Made by a program: the position numbers and the translations under genes. The notes below the pieces were generated by a model. It was given only the letters and a program-made list of their open reading frames with translations, searched no databases and was not told where the DNA came from. Below are positions 8,998 through 15,721 of a DNA stretch of 64,000 bases, in pieces. Within the stretch, counting starts at the first letter, position 1; the number at the start of each line of letters is the position of its first letter. Source of the DNA: Porphyromonadaceae bacterium UBA2751 (lineage in GTDB: Bacteria > Bacteroidota > Bacteroidia > Bacteroidales > Muribaculaceae); the NCBI GenBank assembly GCA_002353285.1, contig DEJJ01000025.1, positions 1 to 64,000 of the forward strand. Direction: 5' to 3'.

Positions 8998-9023
8998 CCA
9001 TTATAAATTAATTGGTAAATTTT

Positions 9024-10436
9024 ATGTTAATAGGAAGAAAGATAGAGCAGCAGCGGTTGATTGATGCTTATGAGAGTGACTACTCGGAGTTTGTGGCTGT
9101 TTACGGTAGGCGACGTGTTGGCAAAACTTTTCTAATTAGGGAAACGTTTGATTACCATTTCACATTTCAGCATGCTGGAGTTGCTAACCAGGGGATGCGT
9201 GAGCAATTGGCAGCATTTGCCGATTCGCTTGCCGATTGTGGGCTGACTGGTGCCAAAACACCATCAACTTGGCTTGAGGCTTTTGCTTTGCTGAAAGAGC
9301 TAATAAGAAAAAGTGAAGATAAAAAGAAGGTGATTTTCATCGACGAGATGCCATGGATGGACACACCCAAGGCTGGCTTTGTGGCAGCTCTCGAGCATTT
9401 CTGGAACAGTTGGGCCTCGGCGCGCAAGGATATTCTCTTGGTGGTGTGTGGGTCGGCGACGTCCTGGATAATAAAAAAGATATTCCGCAACCATGGTGGG
9501 CTTCACAATCGTGTTACAACACGCTTGCAATTAAACCCCTTCACACTTGCTGAGTGTGAACAATATATTAAGAGCAGGCATTTAGTAATGTCGCGATATC
9601 AAATTGCTATAGGTTACATGGTCATGGGTGGTATACCATTTTACTGGTCGCAACTTAAGCGTAACTTGAGTTTGGATCAGAATGTTGACCGCTTATTCTT
9701 TGATGAGAACAGTGAGCTATACTATGAATACCGTGAACTATACGACTCGTTGTTTAAGAACCCTGAGCCTTATAAGTTGGTGGTGGCATCGCTGGGAACA
9801 AAAAGCATGGGCATGACTCGAGAGGAGTTGATAAAAAGTACTGGACTTGATGATAATGGCATGTTGACCAATATTTTAGAGGATTTGCAGTCGTGTGGGT
9901 TTATAAGGAAATATCAGGTTTTCAAGAAGAAAAACAATGCTGTGTTTCAACTCACCGATAATTACACGCTATTTTATTATCATTTTATCGCTGCAGTGAA
10001 TCGTCACGACAGCAGCAACTGGTCGCTATCGGTCAATACTCCGCAGCGTAATGCTTGGCAAGGCTTGGCTTTTGAGCAATTGTGCTTTGCCCACCTTCCT
10101 CAAATCAAGAAGTCACTTGGCATTAGTGGTGTGGCAACATCCACTTGTGCGTGGCGCAGCAAGGGTGATGGTGAGAGACATGGTGCCCAAATAGATATGC
10201 TCATCGATCGAGCCGATAATGTTATTAATGTATGCGAGATGAAATTCTCAACAAGGAAATATGCACTTAATAGTAGCGACATGAAAAGTATTAATAATAA
10301 GGTTGCTTCATTTATTGAGTCCACCAAGGTTAAGAGTGCAGTGCATGTGACAATGATAACGACCTATGGACTTGAAATGAATCAATATAGTGGTGAGATT
10401 CAGTCGGAAGTGACACTTGATAACTTGTTTGAATGA
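9024..10436 (+). CDS. AAA ATPase with C-terminal nuclease-like domain (ATPase_2/DUF234 type)
   Basis: This is a 470-residue P-loop ATPase. The Walker A motif GRRRVGKTFLI is near residues 28-38 and the Walker B region is VIFIDEMPWMD (about 106-116). A sensor-like segment LLVVCGSATSW follows. A winged-helix-like middle (about 250-310) precedes a C-terminal domain with CEMKFSTRKYALNSSD, where the E-K pair recalls the PD-(D/E)XK-like DUF234 domain of this family. These proteins are common, often mobile, in archaea and Bacteroidetes, and their function is unknown. A TTG at 9012 is in frame, but the ATG at 9024 is preferred. The gene is A/T-rich, stands alone, and is bracketed by two 64-nt palindrome repeats. 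Confidence 0.8.
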   Translation: MLIGRKIEQQRLIDAYESDYSEFVAVYGRRRVGKTFLIRETFDYHFTFQHAGVANQGMREQLAAFADSLADCGLTGAKTPSTWLEAFALLKELIRKSEDKKKVIFIDEMPWMDTPKAGFVAALEHFWNSWASARKDILLVVCGSATSWIIKKIFRNHGGLHNRVTTRLQLNPFTLAECEQYIKSRHLVMSRYQIAIGYMVMGGIPFYWSQLKRNLSLDQNVDRLFFDENSELYYEYRELYDSLFKNPEPYKLVVASLGTKSMGMTREELIKSTGLDDNGMLTNILEDLQSCGFIRKYQVFKKKNNAVFQLTDNYTLFYYHFIAAVNRHDSSNWSLSVNTPQRNAWQGLAFEQLCFAHLPQIKKSLGISGVATSTCAWRSKGDGERHGAQIDMLIDRADNVINVCEMKFSTRKYALNSSDMKSINNKVASFIESTKVKSAVHVTMITTYGLEMNQYSGEIQSEVTLDNLFE

Positions 10437-10502
10437 GACTTGCCACATTTTAGTGCTATTATTAAGATAGCCATGAGGCTAAAGCCTGAGGTGGTGATGC
10501 AT

Positions 10503-10566
10503 AGTGGCTTACAAGAACTATAATCTGCGGAAATGGGTGTTTTTTGCCCCATTTCCGCAGATTATA
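10503..10566 (+). repeat. palindrome-bearing repeat, right copy
   Basis: This is the second copy of the 64-nt unit at 8914-8977, in direct orientation. Its inverted repeat is longer, with 10520-10534 pairing with 10551-10565 and further G-C pairs toward the loop. Differences from the left copy lie mainly in the loop (GCCCC instead of ACTAT). It sits between the ends of the converging ATPase and slyD-like genes. Confidence 0.85.
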
Positions 10567-10589
10567 ATGTTTTGATAGTTAATCTTTTC

Positions 10590-11204
10590 TTAGTCCTTGC
10601 AGTGGCCCTTGCCGCAGCACTCGCCGTCATGCTCCTTGTTGCAGTCGTCGCCTTCACAGCCACCGCCTTCACAGCCGCCGCAGTCGCCACCGCCGCAGCC
10701 GCCACAATGGTGTTGTTGAGGATTCTTCTCCTCGTCGGTGGCCTTACGCACGTTCACCACCTTGCCAGTGTACTTCACAGTCTCGCCAGCGAGCTGATGG
10801 TTGAAGTCGATGGTCACGGTGTCGTCGGTAATCTCCTTGACGATGCCTTCGATGCGCATGCCGTCGCCTGTCATCATGGGCACGAATGCTCCCTCATAGA
10901 CGCGGTCGCTGTCGAACTCCCCGTCAATCACAAAGAGCGACTTGTCGAGCACCTGCACCAGCTCGGGGTTGCGCTCTCCAAAGGCCTCGATGGGCGAGAG
11001 GATGAAGTCGAACTCGTCGCCAGCTTTCAAGCCATCGAGGTGGCTGGTGAATGACTCGAGCATGCCAGGCTCGTGACCGAAGACGAAGCGGTCGGGCTTT
11101 TCGGCCTTAAACTCATAAATCAGGGTGTCGCCGTCCTTGTCAACAAGGAAGATCTTATAGGCCAGCTCCACCATCATGCCTGTGCTGATAATTTCCATAT
11201 TCAT
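10590..11204 (-). CDS. slyD: SlyD-like FKBP-type peptidyl-prolyl isomerase with metal-binding tail
   Basis: This is a cytoplasmic peptidyl-prolyl cis-trans isomerase and metallochaperone of the SlyD group, 204 residues. The FKBP part begins VELAYKIFLVDKDGD and includes the GMLESFTSHLDGLKAGDEF segment. The insert-in-flap region follows at about residues 75-130, including DFNHQLAGETVKYTGKVV, which is typical of SlyD. The last 45 residues are a Cys/His/Gly tail (HHCGGCGGGDCGGC and similar) that would bind nickel, zinc or copper. A second Met at residue 3 is an alternative start. The gene is transcribed away from the AraC-family gene and converges on the ATPase gene. Confidence 0.88.
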   Translation of the reverse strand: MNMEIISTGMMVELAYKIFLVDKDGDTLIYEFKAEKPDRFVFGHEPGMLESFTSHLDGLKAGDEFDFILSPIEAFGERNPELVQVLDKSLFVIDGEFDSDRVYEGAFVPMMTGDGMRIEGIVKEITDDTVTIDFNHQLAGETVKYTGKVVNVRKATDEEKNPQQHHCGGCGGGDCGGCEGGGCEGDDCNKEHDGECCGKGHCKD

Positions 11205-11226
11205 TAATTGATTGTTGTTTCAAGCA

Positions 11227-11257
11227 CAAAAGTAGTGCTTTAAATGCCAATCGACAA
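11227..11257 (-). promoter_or_regulatory. promoter of the SlyD-like gene
   Basis: On the minus strand, TACTTTTG (plus 11227-11234) lies 20 nt from TTG (plus 11255-11257). The start codon is at 11204, so the leader is about 15-20 nt. Confidence 0.5.
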
Positions 11258-11309
11258 GAAAAAATGTTACAATTGTGGGTAAAGAAAGAATATTTAACCA
11301 AAACGAGTG

Positions 11310-11339
11310 TTGTGGGTATTCAATAAGTGAGTAACTTTG
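11310..11339 (+). promoter_or_regulatory. promoter of the AraC-family gene
   Basis: The -33 TTG at 11310-11312 and -7 TAACTTTG at 11332-11339 are separated by 19 nt. The ATG at 11435 is about 95 nt downstream, leaving a leader of about 90 nt. Confidence 0.55.
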
Positions 11340-11434
11340 CACTCAAAATCGGTGGGAAGTTGGTTGCGCACATGAGCAACGTTTAATTCCCAATAATCTA
11401 TCCTGTGGCTTGGGCCATAAATGTCCTTGTAAAG

Positions 11435-12334
11435 ATGAAAGAGACTGGAATTCAACAACTGAACCTCAACGATGTGCCTCACATCACCAGGCATGTGAAA
11501 TACTTTGACGGTGAGATAGGTTTTGCCGACGACATACGGTCGGTGGTCACACTGGTGGATGCGTTCAAGGTTAACTTTGTGGCACTGATTTTTTGCACCA
11601 GTGGCAACCTTGCCATGAGTGTGAATGGAGTGCGCCATGATGTGCGTGCTAATGACGGGTTGCTGATTGACATGCAGAGCGTGGTGAGCGATATAAATTA
11701 CGACAGCGACATGAGCTGCAAGATAATATGCATCTCGCTCGAGGGTGGCATCACGTTCATGACGAAGAGCGTGTTTGAGGCTTTCTTGCATATTAGGCAC
11801 AACCCTGTGGTTCATTTTTCTAATGATGAGATGGAGCTGATGAGCCGCTATTATGAGCTTGCTCGTTTCAAGATGGATCATCCTGAGGTGGGCTCCTCGA
11901 GCAGGGAGTCGATGCACACAATCTTGCGTTCTTATATTATCGACTTGATTGCTAATCTCACGAGTCATTACGGCGAGGGGCATGACATGGTGATGATGCG
12001 TCAGGGCGACAAGATTTTCCACCGCTTTATCATGTTGCTGACGAAGAGCAATGGGATGCAGCGCAGTGTGCGAGATTATGCCGACGAGCTGTGTGTGTCG
12101 CCAAAGTACTTGACGAGCCTGTGCCGCAAGCATGAGAACAAGACGGCGAGTGAGCTGATAGCGTTGAGCACGATTGGTCAAATCAAGCAGATGCTGCTCT
12201 ACAGCTCGCTGAGCATCAAGGAGATTGCGTTGCATCTTGGATTTGATAACTTGTCGTTCTTTGGCAAATATGTGAAGAAGCATTTGGGTCATTCGCCCAA
12301 TAATTATCGCAAGTTGCACAACTACGGCAAGTGA
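11435..12334 (+). CDS. AraC-family transcriptional regulator
   Basis: This is a 299-residue DNA-binding regulator. The N-terminal 180 residues form a probable cupin-like sensor region without recognised ligand residues. The last 100 residues carry the two AraC helix-turn-helix units: VRDYADELCVSPKYLTSLCR and IKEIALHLGFDNLSFFGKYV, followed by GHSPNNYRK. An upstream in-frame TTG at 11405 exists, but the ATG at 11435 fits better. The target is unknown. The neighbours are the divergent slyD-like gene and the convergent dehydrogenase gene, neither an obvious regulon member. Confidence 0.88.
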   Translation: MKETGIQQLNLNDVPHITRHVKYFDGEIGFADDIRSVVTLVDAFKVNFVALIFCTSGNLAMSVNGVRHDVRANDGLLIDMQSVVSDINYDSDMSCKIICISLEGGITFMTKSVFEAFLHIRHNPVVHFSNDEMELMSRYYELARFKMDHPEVGSSSRESMHTILRSYIIDLIANLTSHYGEGHDMVMMRQGDKIFHRFIMLLTKSNGMQRSVRDYADELCVSPKYLTSLCRKHENKTASELIALSTIGQIKQMLLYSSLSIKEIALHLGFDNLSFFGKYVKKHLGHSPNNYRKLHNYGK

Positions 12335-12365
12335 TTAAATTATTAGTTGCCACAGTCTAAAAAGA

Positions 12366-12393
12366 AAAGGCACGCCAGCGCTGGCGTGCCTTT
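12366..12393. terminator. bidirectional terminator
   Basis: A perfect 22-nt palindrome (12369-12390) is flanked by A-rich and T-rich tracts on both sides. It serves the convergent AraC-family and dehydrogenase genes. Confidence 0.8.
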
Positions 12394-12431
12394 CCTCATG
12401 GTTTTAAAATTAACTAAGTGACAAAAGGGCT

Positions 12432-13628
12432 TTATAGCTCGAGGTCGATGTTGAAAAGCTCATTCCAGGGTAGTCCTTGCTTGTTGAGGACCTCGAGGAA
12501 TGGGTCGGGGTCGAATTCCTCGACATTGTGTACACCTGGCTTGCGCCACAGCCCCTTGAGTAGCATCATGGCACCTGTCATGGCTGGCACACCGGTGGTG
12601 TAGCTCACGGCCTGCATGCCAGTTTCCTGGTAGGCGGCATGGTGGTCGCAGTTGTTGTAGATGTAGTAGGTGAGTGGCTTGCCGTCGTTGCCAATGCCAC
12701 TGATGCGGCACCCAATCGAGGTCTGTCCAGTGTAGTTCTCGCCCAGGTCTTGAGGGTTGGGGAGTACAGCCTTGAGGAATTGCAGTGGCACGATTTCCAT
12801 GCCCTGATACATCACGGGGTCGATGCGTGCCATGCCTATGTCTTGAATCACTCTCAGGTGGGTGAGGTATTCCTCGCCAAAGGTCATCCAGAACCGGGCT
12901 CGCTTGATGGTGGGGAAGTTGATCACCAGCGACTCGAGCTCCTCGTGATACATCAGGTAGCTCTCGCGTGGTCCTATCTCGGGGTAGGTGAGTGGTTTGT
13001 GAATCTCGAGTGCTCCGGTTTGTATCCACTTGCCGTCTTGCCAGTAGCGTCCCTTCTGTGTGATCTCGCGGATGTTGATTTCGGGGTTGAAGTTGGTGGC
13101 GAAGGCCTTGCCATGGTTGCCAGCGTTGCAGTCCACGATGTCGAGGTAATGGATTTCCTTGAAGTGGTGCTTGGCAGCACGTGCTGTGTAGACACCGCTC
13201 ACTCCTGGATCGAATCCGCATCCGAGGATGGCGGTGAGTCCTGCTTTTTCAAACCTGTCGCGGTAGGCCCATTGCCAGCTGTACTCGAAGTGTGCCTCGT
13301 CGCGTGGCTCATAGTTGGCAGTGTCGAGGTAGTGTACTCCACATTCCAGGCATGCGTCCATGATGGTGAGGTCTTGGTAGGGTAGTGCTACGTTGATGAC
13401 GAGTGTGGGTTTGTGCCGCTTGAACAAGGCCACGAGCTGCTCCACACTGTCGGCGTCGACCTCATCGGTGGTGATGTTAGGGGCTCCAATGGCTTGTGCC
13501 ACTGCATCGCACTTGGCCTTGTGGCGTGATGCGATAACTATTTGGTTAAACACGTCGGGATTTTTGGCGCATTTGTGTGCTACTACGGTTCCCACACCGC
13601 CGCAGCCAATGATTATTACTTTGTTCAT
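12432..13628 (-). CDS. saccharopine dehydrogenase-family protein, likely carboxynorspermidine synthase
   Basis: This is an NAD(P)-dependent dehydrogenase of 398 residues. The Rossmann motif IIGCGGVGTVVAHKCAKN opens the protein, ILGCGFDPGVSGVYTARA follows near residue 135, and the C-terminal half is the saccharopine dehydrogenase C domain. The complete domain pair and length match carboxynorspermidine synthase, which reductively condenses aspartate semialdehyde with a diamine in the alternative spermidine route used by many Bacteroidetes. Saccharopine dehydrogenase is the other reading, but no lysine-pathway partner is present here. No decarboxylase partner (nspC) lies in the window, so the assignment rests on family similarity. 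Confidence 0.75.
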   Translation of the reverse strand: MNKVIIIGCGGVGTVVAHKCAKNPDVFNQIVIASRHKAKCDAVAQAIGAPNITTDEVDADSVEQLVALFKRHKPTLVINVALPYQDLTIMDACLECGVHYLDTANYEPRDEAHFEYSWQWAYRDRFEKAGLTAILGCGFDPGVSGVYTARAAKHHFKEIHYLDIVDCNAGNHGKAFATNFNPEINIREITQKGRYWQDGKWIQTGALEIHKPLTYPEIGPRESYLMYHEELESLVINFPTIKRARFWMTFGEEYLTHLRVIQDIGMARIDPVMYQGMEIVPLQFLKAVLPNPQDLGENYTGQTSIGCRISGIGNDGKPLTYYIYNNCDHHAAYQETGMQAVSYTTGVPAMTGAMMLLKGLWRKPGVHNVEEFDPDPFLEVLNKQGLPWNELFNIDLEL

Positions 13629-13634
13629 GTGGGA

Positions 13635-13733
13635 TTGAGTTTTGAGTTATGAGTTTTTGAGTTATGAGTTGTGAGTTTTTGAGTTTTGAGTTTTTAATTC
13701 TGACTTCTTAAATCTGACTTCTGCCCTCTGCCA
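13635..13733. repeat. word-like simple repeat
   Basis: Short variants of GAGTTTTGAGTTATGAGTTT are repeated, then TTCTGACTTCTTAAATCTGACTTCTG. It fills the gap between the dehydrogenase and polyprenyl synthase genes. Related words recur at other intergenic sites in this window. Confidence 0.7.
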
Positions 13734-13735
13734 TG

Positions 13736-14710
13736 TCACTTCTTGCGGTCGATTATGTAGTGGAAGATTGCTTTGAGTGCTTGTGTGTTTTGGTTATCGC
13801 CATATTGGTCGAGTAGAGTCTCGGCCTTGCTGCACAGCTCTCGCATCTTGAGGTTGGCATAGTCGATGCCTCCGCATGCTTTGGCCCACTCGACGAGTTG
13901 TTCAATCTCGGCAGTGGAGTGTTGTCCCTTGGCGAGCAGCTGCATCATGTGTTGTCGCTTGGGGTTGTCGCGTTGTGAGAGTGCATAGATGAGTGGCAGT
14001 GTGACCTTGCCCTCGCGCAGGTCGTTGCCTGTGGGCTTGCCCACGACGGTGTCGTTGAAGTAGTCGAAAGTGTCGTCCTTGATTTGGAAGCACAGTCCCA
14101 GCAGTCGTGCATATTCCTTGATGGCGGCGAGTTGCTCGGGTTGTGCTCCGGCGGCGAGTGCTCCCACCTCGACACAGCTGGTGAAGAGTGATGCGGTCTT
14201 CTTGCCGATGATGTTGAAATAGGCGTCCTCGCTGATGGTGTGGTGTCGGGCTGTGTCGAACTGGTCGATCTCGCCGAGTGAGAGGTCGGCGCCGAGTGAG
14301 GCGAGGACTTTGAGGATGTTGTTGTCGCCAGTGTTGACGGCGCACACGAGTGCTCGGCTCACGAAGAAGTCGCCCACAAGCACTGCGACATGGTTGTCCC
14401 ACACGCCGTTGATGGTGTCGACGCCTCGTCGTTGCTTGCTCTGGTCGATGACGTCGTCGTGGATGAGTGAGGCGTTGTGTAGCATCTCGATTGCTGCTCC
14501 TGCGGTGATGACTTGGTTGTTGATGCCGCCGAATAGCCTGCCGCTGAGCAGCACGAGGATGGGTCGCAGCTGCTTGCCTTTAGTCTTTAGGTAATTGGAC
14601 ACGATGGCGTTCATGAGGGGGTTGTCGCTGCGCAGGGTGTCGACGATGATGGTGTTGAGCTGTGTGAGCTCAGCATCGATTGATTGCCTGATTTGGTTGA
14701 GTGTTATCAT
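13736..14710 (-). CDS. ispB: polyprenyl synthetase (IspB-like)
   Basis: This is a trans-isoprenyl diphosphate synthase of 324 residues, which extends farnesyl diphosphate with isopentenyl diphosphate, probably to make the menaquinone side chain. Both aspartate-rich motifs are present: LIHDDVIDQSKQRRG near residue 83 and KDDTFDYFNDTVVGKPTGND near residue 213. The KGKQLRP segment near residue 44 binds the substrate diphosphate. Chain length cannot be read with certainty, and octaprenyl or longer is usual for this branch. Its promoter lies in a 28-nt repeated module immediately upstream. Confidence 0.9.
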   Translation of the reverse strand: MITLNQIRQSIDAELTQLNTIIVDTLRSDNPLMNAIVSNYLKTKGKQLRPILVLLSGRLFGGINNQVITAGAAIEMLHNASLIHDDVIDQSKQRRGVDTINGVWDNHVAVLVGDFFVSRALVCAVNTGDNNILKVLASLGADLSLGEIDQFDTARHHTISEDAYFNIIGKKTASLFTSCVEVGALAAGAQPEQLAAIKEYARLLGLCFQIKDDTFDYFNDTVVGKPTGNDLREGKVTLPLIYALSQRDNPKRQHMMQLLAKGQHSTAEIEQLVEWAKACGGIDYANLKMRELCSKAETLLDQYGDNQNTQALKAIFHYIIDRKK

Positions 14711-14730
14711 TATTGTTGACTTGGAGAATG

Positions 14731-14762
14731 CAAAATTAGTGCAAACCGAGCGAAATACAAAA
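14731..14762 (-). promoter_or_regulatory. promoter of the polyprenyl synthase gene
   Basis: On the minus strand, -33 TTTTG (plus 14758-14762) and -7 TAATTTTG (plus 14731-14738) are 19 nt apart. The spacer lies in the repeated module that recurs at 14805-14832. Confidence 0.6.
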
Positions 14763-14765
14763 TTT
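14738..14765. repeat. direct repeat copy A, spans promoter spacer
   Basis: A 28-nt segment is identical to 14805-14832. Read on the minus strand it provides the -33 box and spacer of the polyprenyl synthase promoter. Confidence 0.85.
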
Positions 14766-14804
14766 ATTTGACTTTTTCAGGTGCAGCCTAATTTATCCAA
14801 CATA

Positions 14805-14832
14805 AGTGCAAACCGAGCGAAATACAAAATTT
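14805..14832. repeat. direct repeat copy B
   Basis: This is the second, identical 28-nt copy, 67 bp from copy A. Here the -7 position reads TTATGTTG on the minus strand, a poorer match, so it may be a decayed or alternative promoter. Confidence 0.85.
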
Positions 14833-15004
14833 TTAAGAGCGAAAGTGGGGGCTGGTATTGCTTGCTGGCGTTAGATGTGGGACGGTTGAGAGGGGTGAAG
14901 TGGGTGACTTGTTGTGATGGGGCGTGCATTGCTTGTGGTGGGATTTTATTGGGGAAGGTTGAATTTTTTTTGTTAAAAAGTTGATTGGTTTAGTAGAATA
15001 TGTG

Positions 15005-15012
15005 TAACTTTG
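15005..15012 (+). promoter_or_regulatory. -7 promoter box of the small membrane protein gene
   Basis: TAACTTTG lies only 8 nt before the ATG at 15020, predicting an almost leaderless transcript. A TTG at 14981-14983 is 21 nt upstream and may be the -33 element. Confidence 0.45.
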
Positions 15013-15019
15013 ACGAATT

Positions 15020-15487
15020 ATGGAGTTTACATCAATTGAATTTTACGCAATCGCATTTTGCGTGGCGATGGGTCTGGTGGGATTTTTCCTGAGCCAGAAG
15101 CGCATTAAGCCAGCTGTGTCGCGCATCCAGTCGCTGGAGTTAGACAAGCTCGACACTGGGGCTGATGGCATGGGCACTATCAAGCTGACTGCGCACGCCG
15201 ACGGCACTGTGACGATTGTGCGCACTGGCCTTAATTTGGTGGATGGCGAGACGGTGAATCTGATTGCGACGATCATCGACGACAAGTTGACGATTGAGGA
15301 GAAGAAGGGGAAGGCGAGTGCTCTGGGTGGCAGGGAGGAGCCCTATGCAGGGCATGCGACGGTGGACTTTTTCCTCGTTGACAACAAGATGTGGGTGCGC
15401 TACGAGAGCAGTGTGACTGGCCAGTGGGCAAAGTTCTCGTTCAAGAACATTGCTGGCAATGTGGTGGAGCATGAGATGCATTATTAG
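15020..15487 (+). CDS. small single-pass membrane protein, unknown function
   Basis: This 155-residue protein is not recognised. It has one membrane helix at about residues 8-24 (YAIAFCVAMGLVGFFLSQ) followed by a soluble, beta-rich domain with regular alternation (TIKLTAHADGTVTIV, NLIATIIDDKLTIEEKKG, TVDFFLVDNKMWVRYES). The topology predicts the domain outside or inside a single anchor. A close promoter box supports expression. No neighbour explains its role: the gene before it is divergent and a repeat-filled gap follows. Confidence 0.6.
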   Translation: MEFTSIEFYAIAFCVAMGLVGFFLSQKRIKPAVSRIQSLELDKLDTGADGMGTIKLTAHADGTVTIVRTGLNLVDGETVNLIATIIDDKLTIEEKKGKASALGGREEPYAGHATVDFFLVDNKMWVRYESSVTGQWAKFSFKNIAGNVVEHEMHY

Positions 15488-15490
15488 TTT

Positions 15491-15640
15491 TTAATAATGC
15501 ATAATGCACAATGCACAATTAGGCTGCGCCATTCTACTCTGTCCGACTCTGTCCGACTTTGTCTGACCAGTCTGACCTCTGGCTTCTGATTTCTGGCTTC
15601 TGAAATCTGACTTCTGGCTTCTGAAATCTGATGCCTGATG
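15491..15640. repeat. word-like simple repeats
   Basis: Three word families run together: ATAATGCATAATGCACAATGCACAAT, then CTGTCCGACTCTGTCCGACTTTG, then repeats of CTTCTGGCTTCTGAAATCTGA. The same families occur at 24993-25063 and 54955-55085. Confidence 0.75.
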
Positions 15641-15721
15641 TTATTTTTTGTGGTGAGGGACAATTTATTAAGTTTTTTCACGTTTTAATTATTAATGGGA
15701 CAAATTAATCAATTAGGATAT

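Noticed and set aside
13635..13733. Simple repeats considered as a CRISPR array
   Set aside because: Units are short, overlapping and variable, with no spacers of even length and no cas genes in the window.
14781..14984. 67-codon frame beside the promoter repeats
   Set aside because: It starts inside the repeated promoter module, has low-complexity Trp/Gly/Leu composition and no family features.
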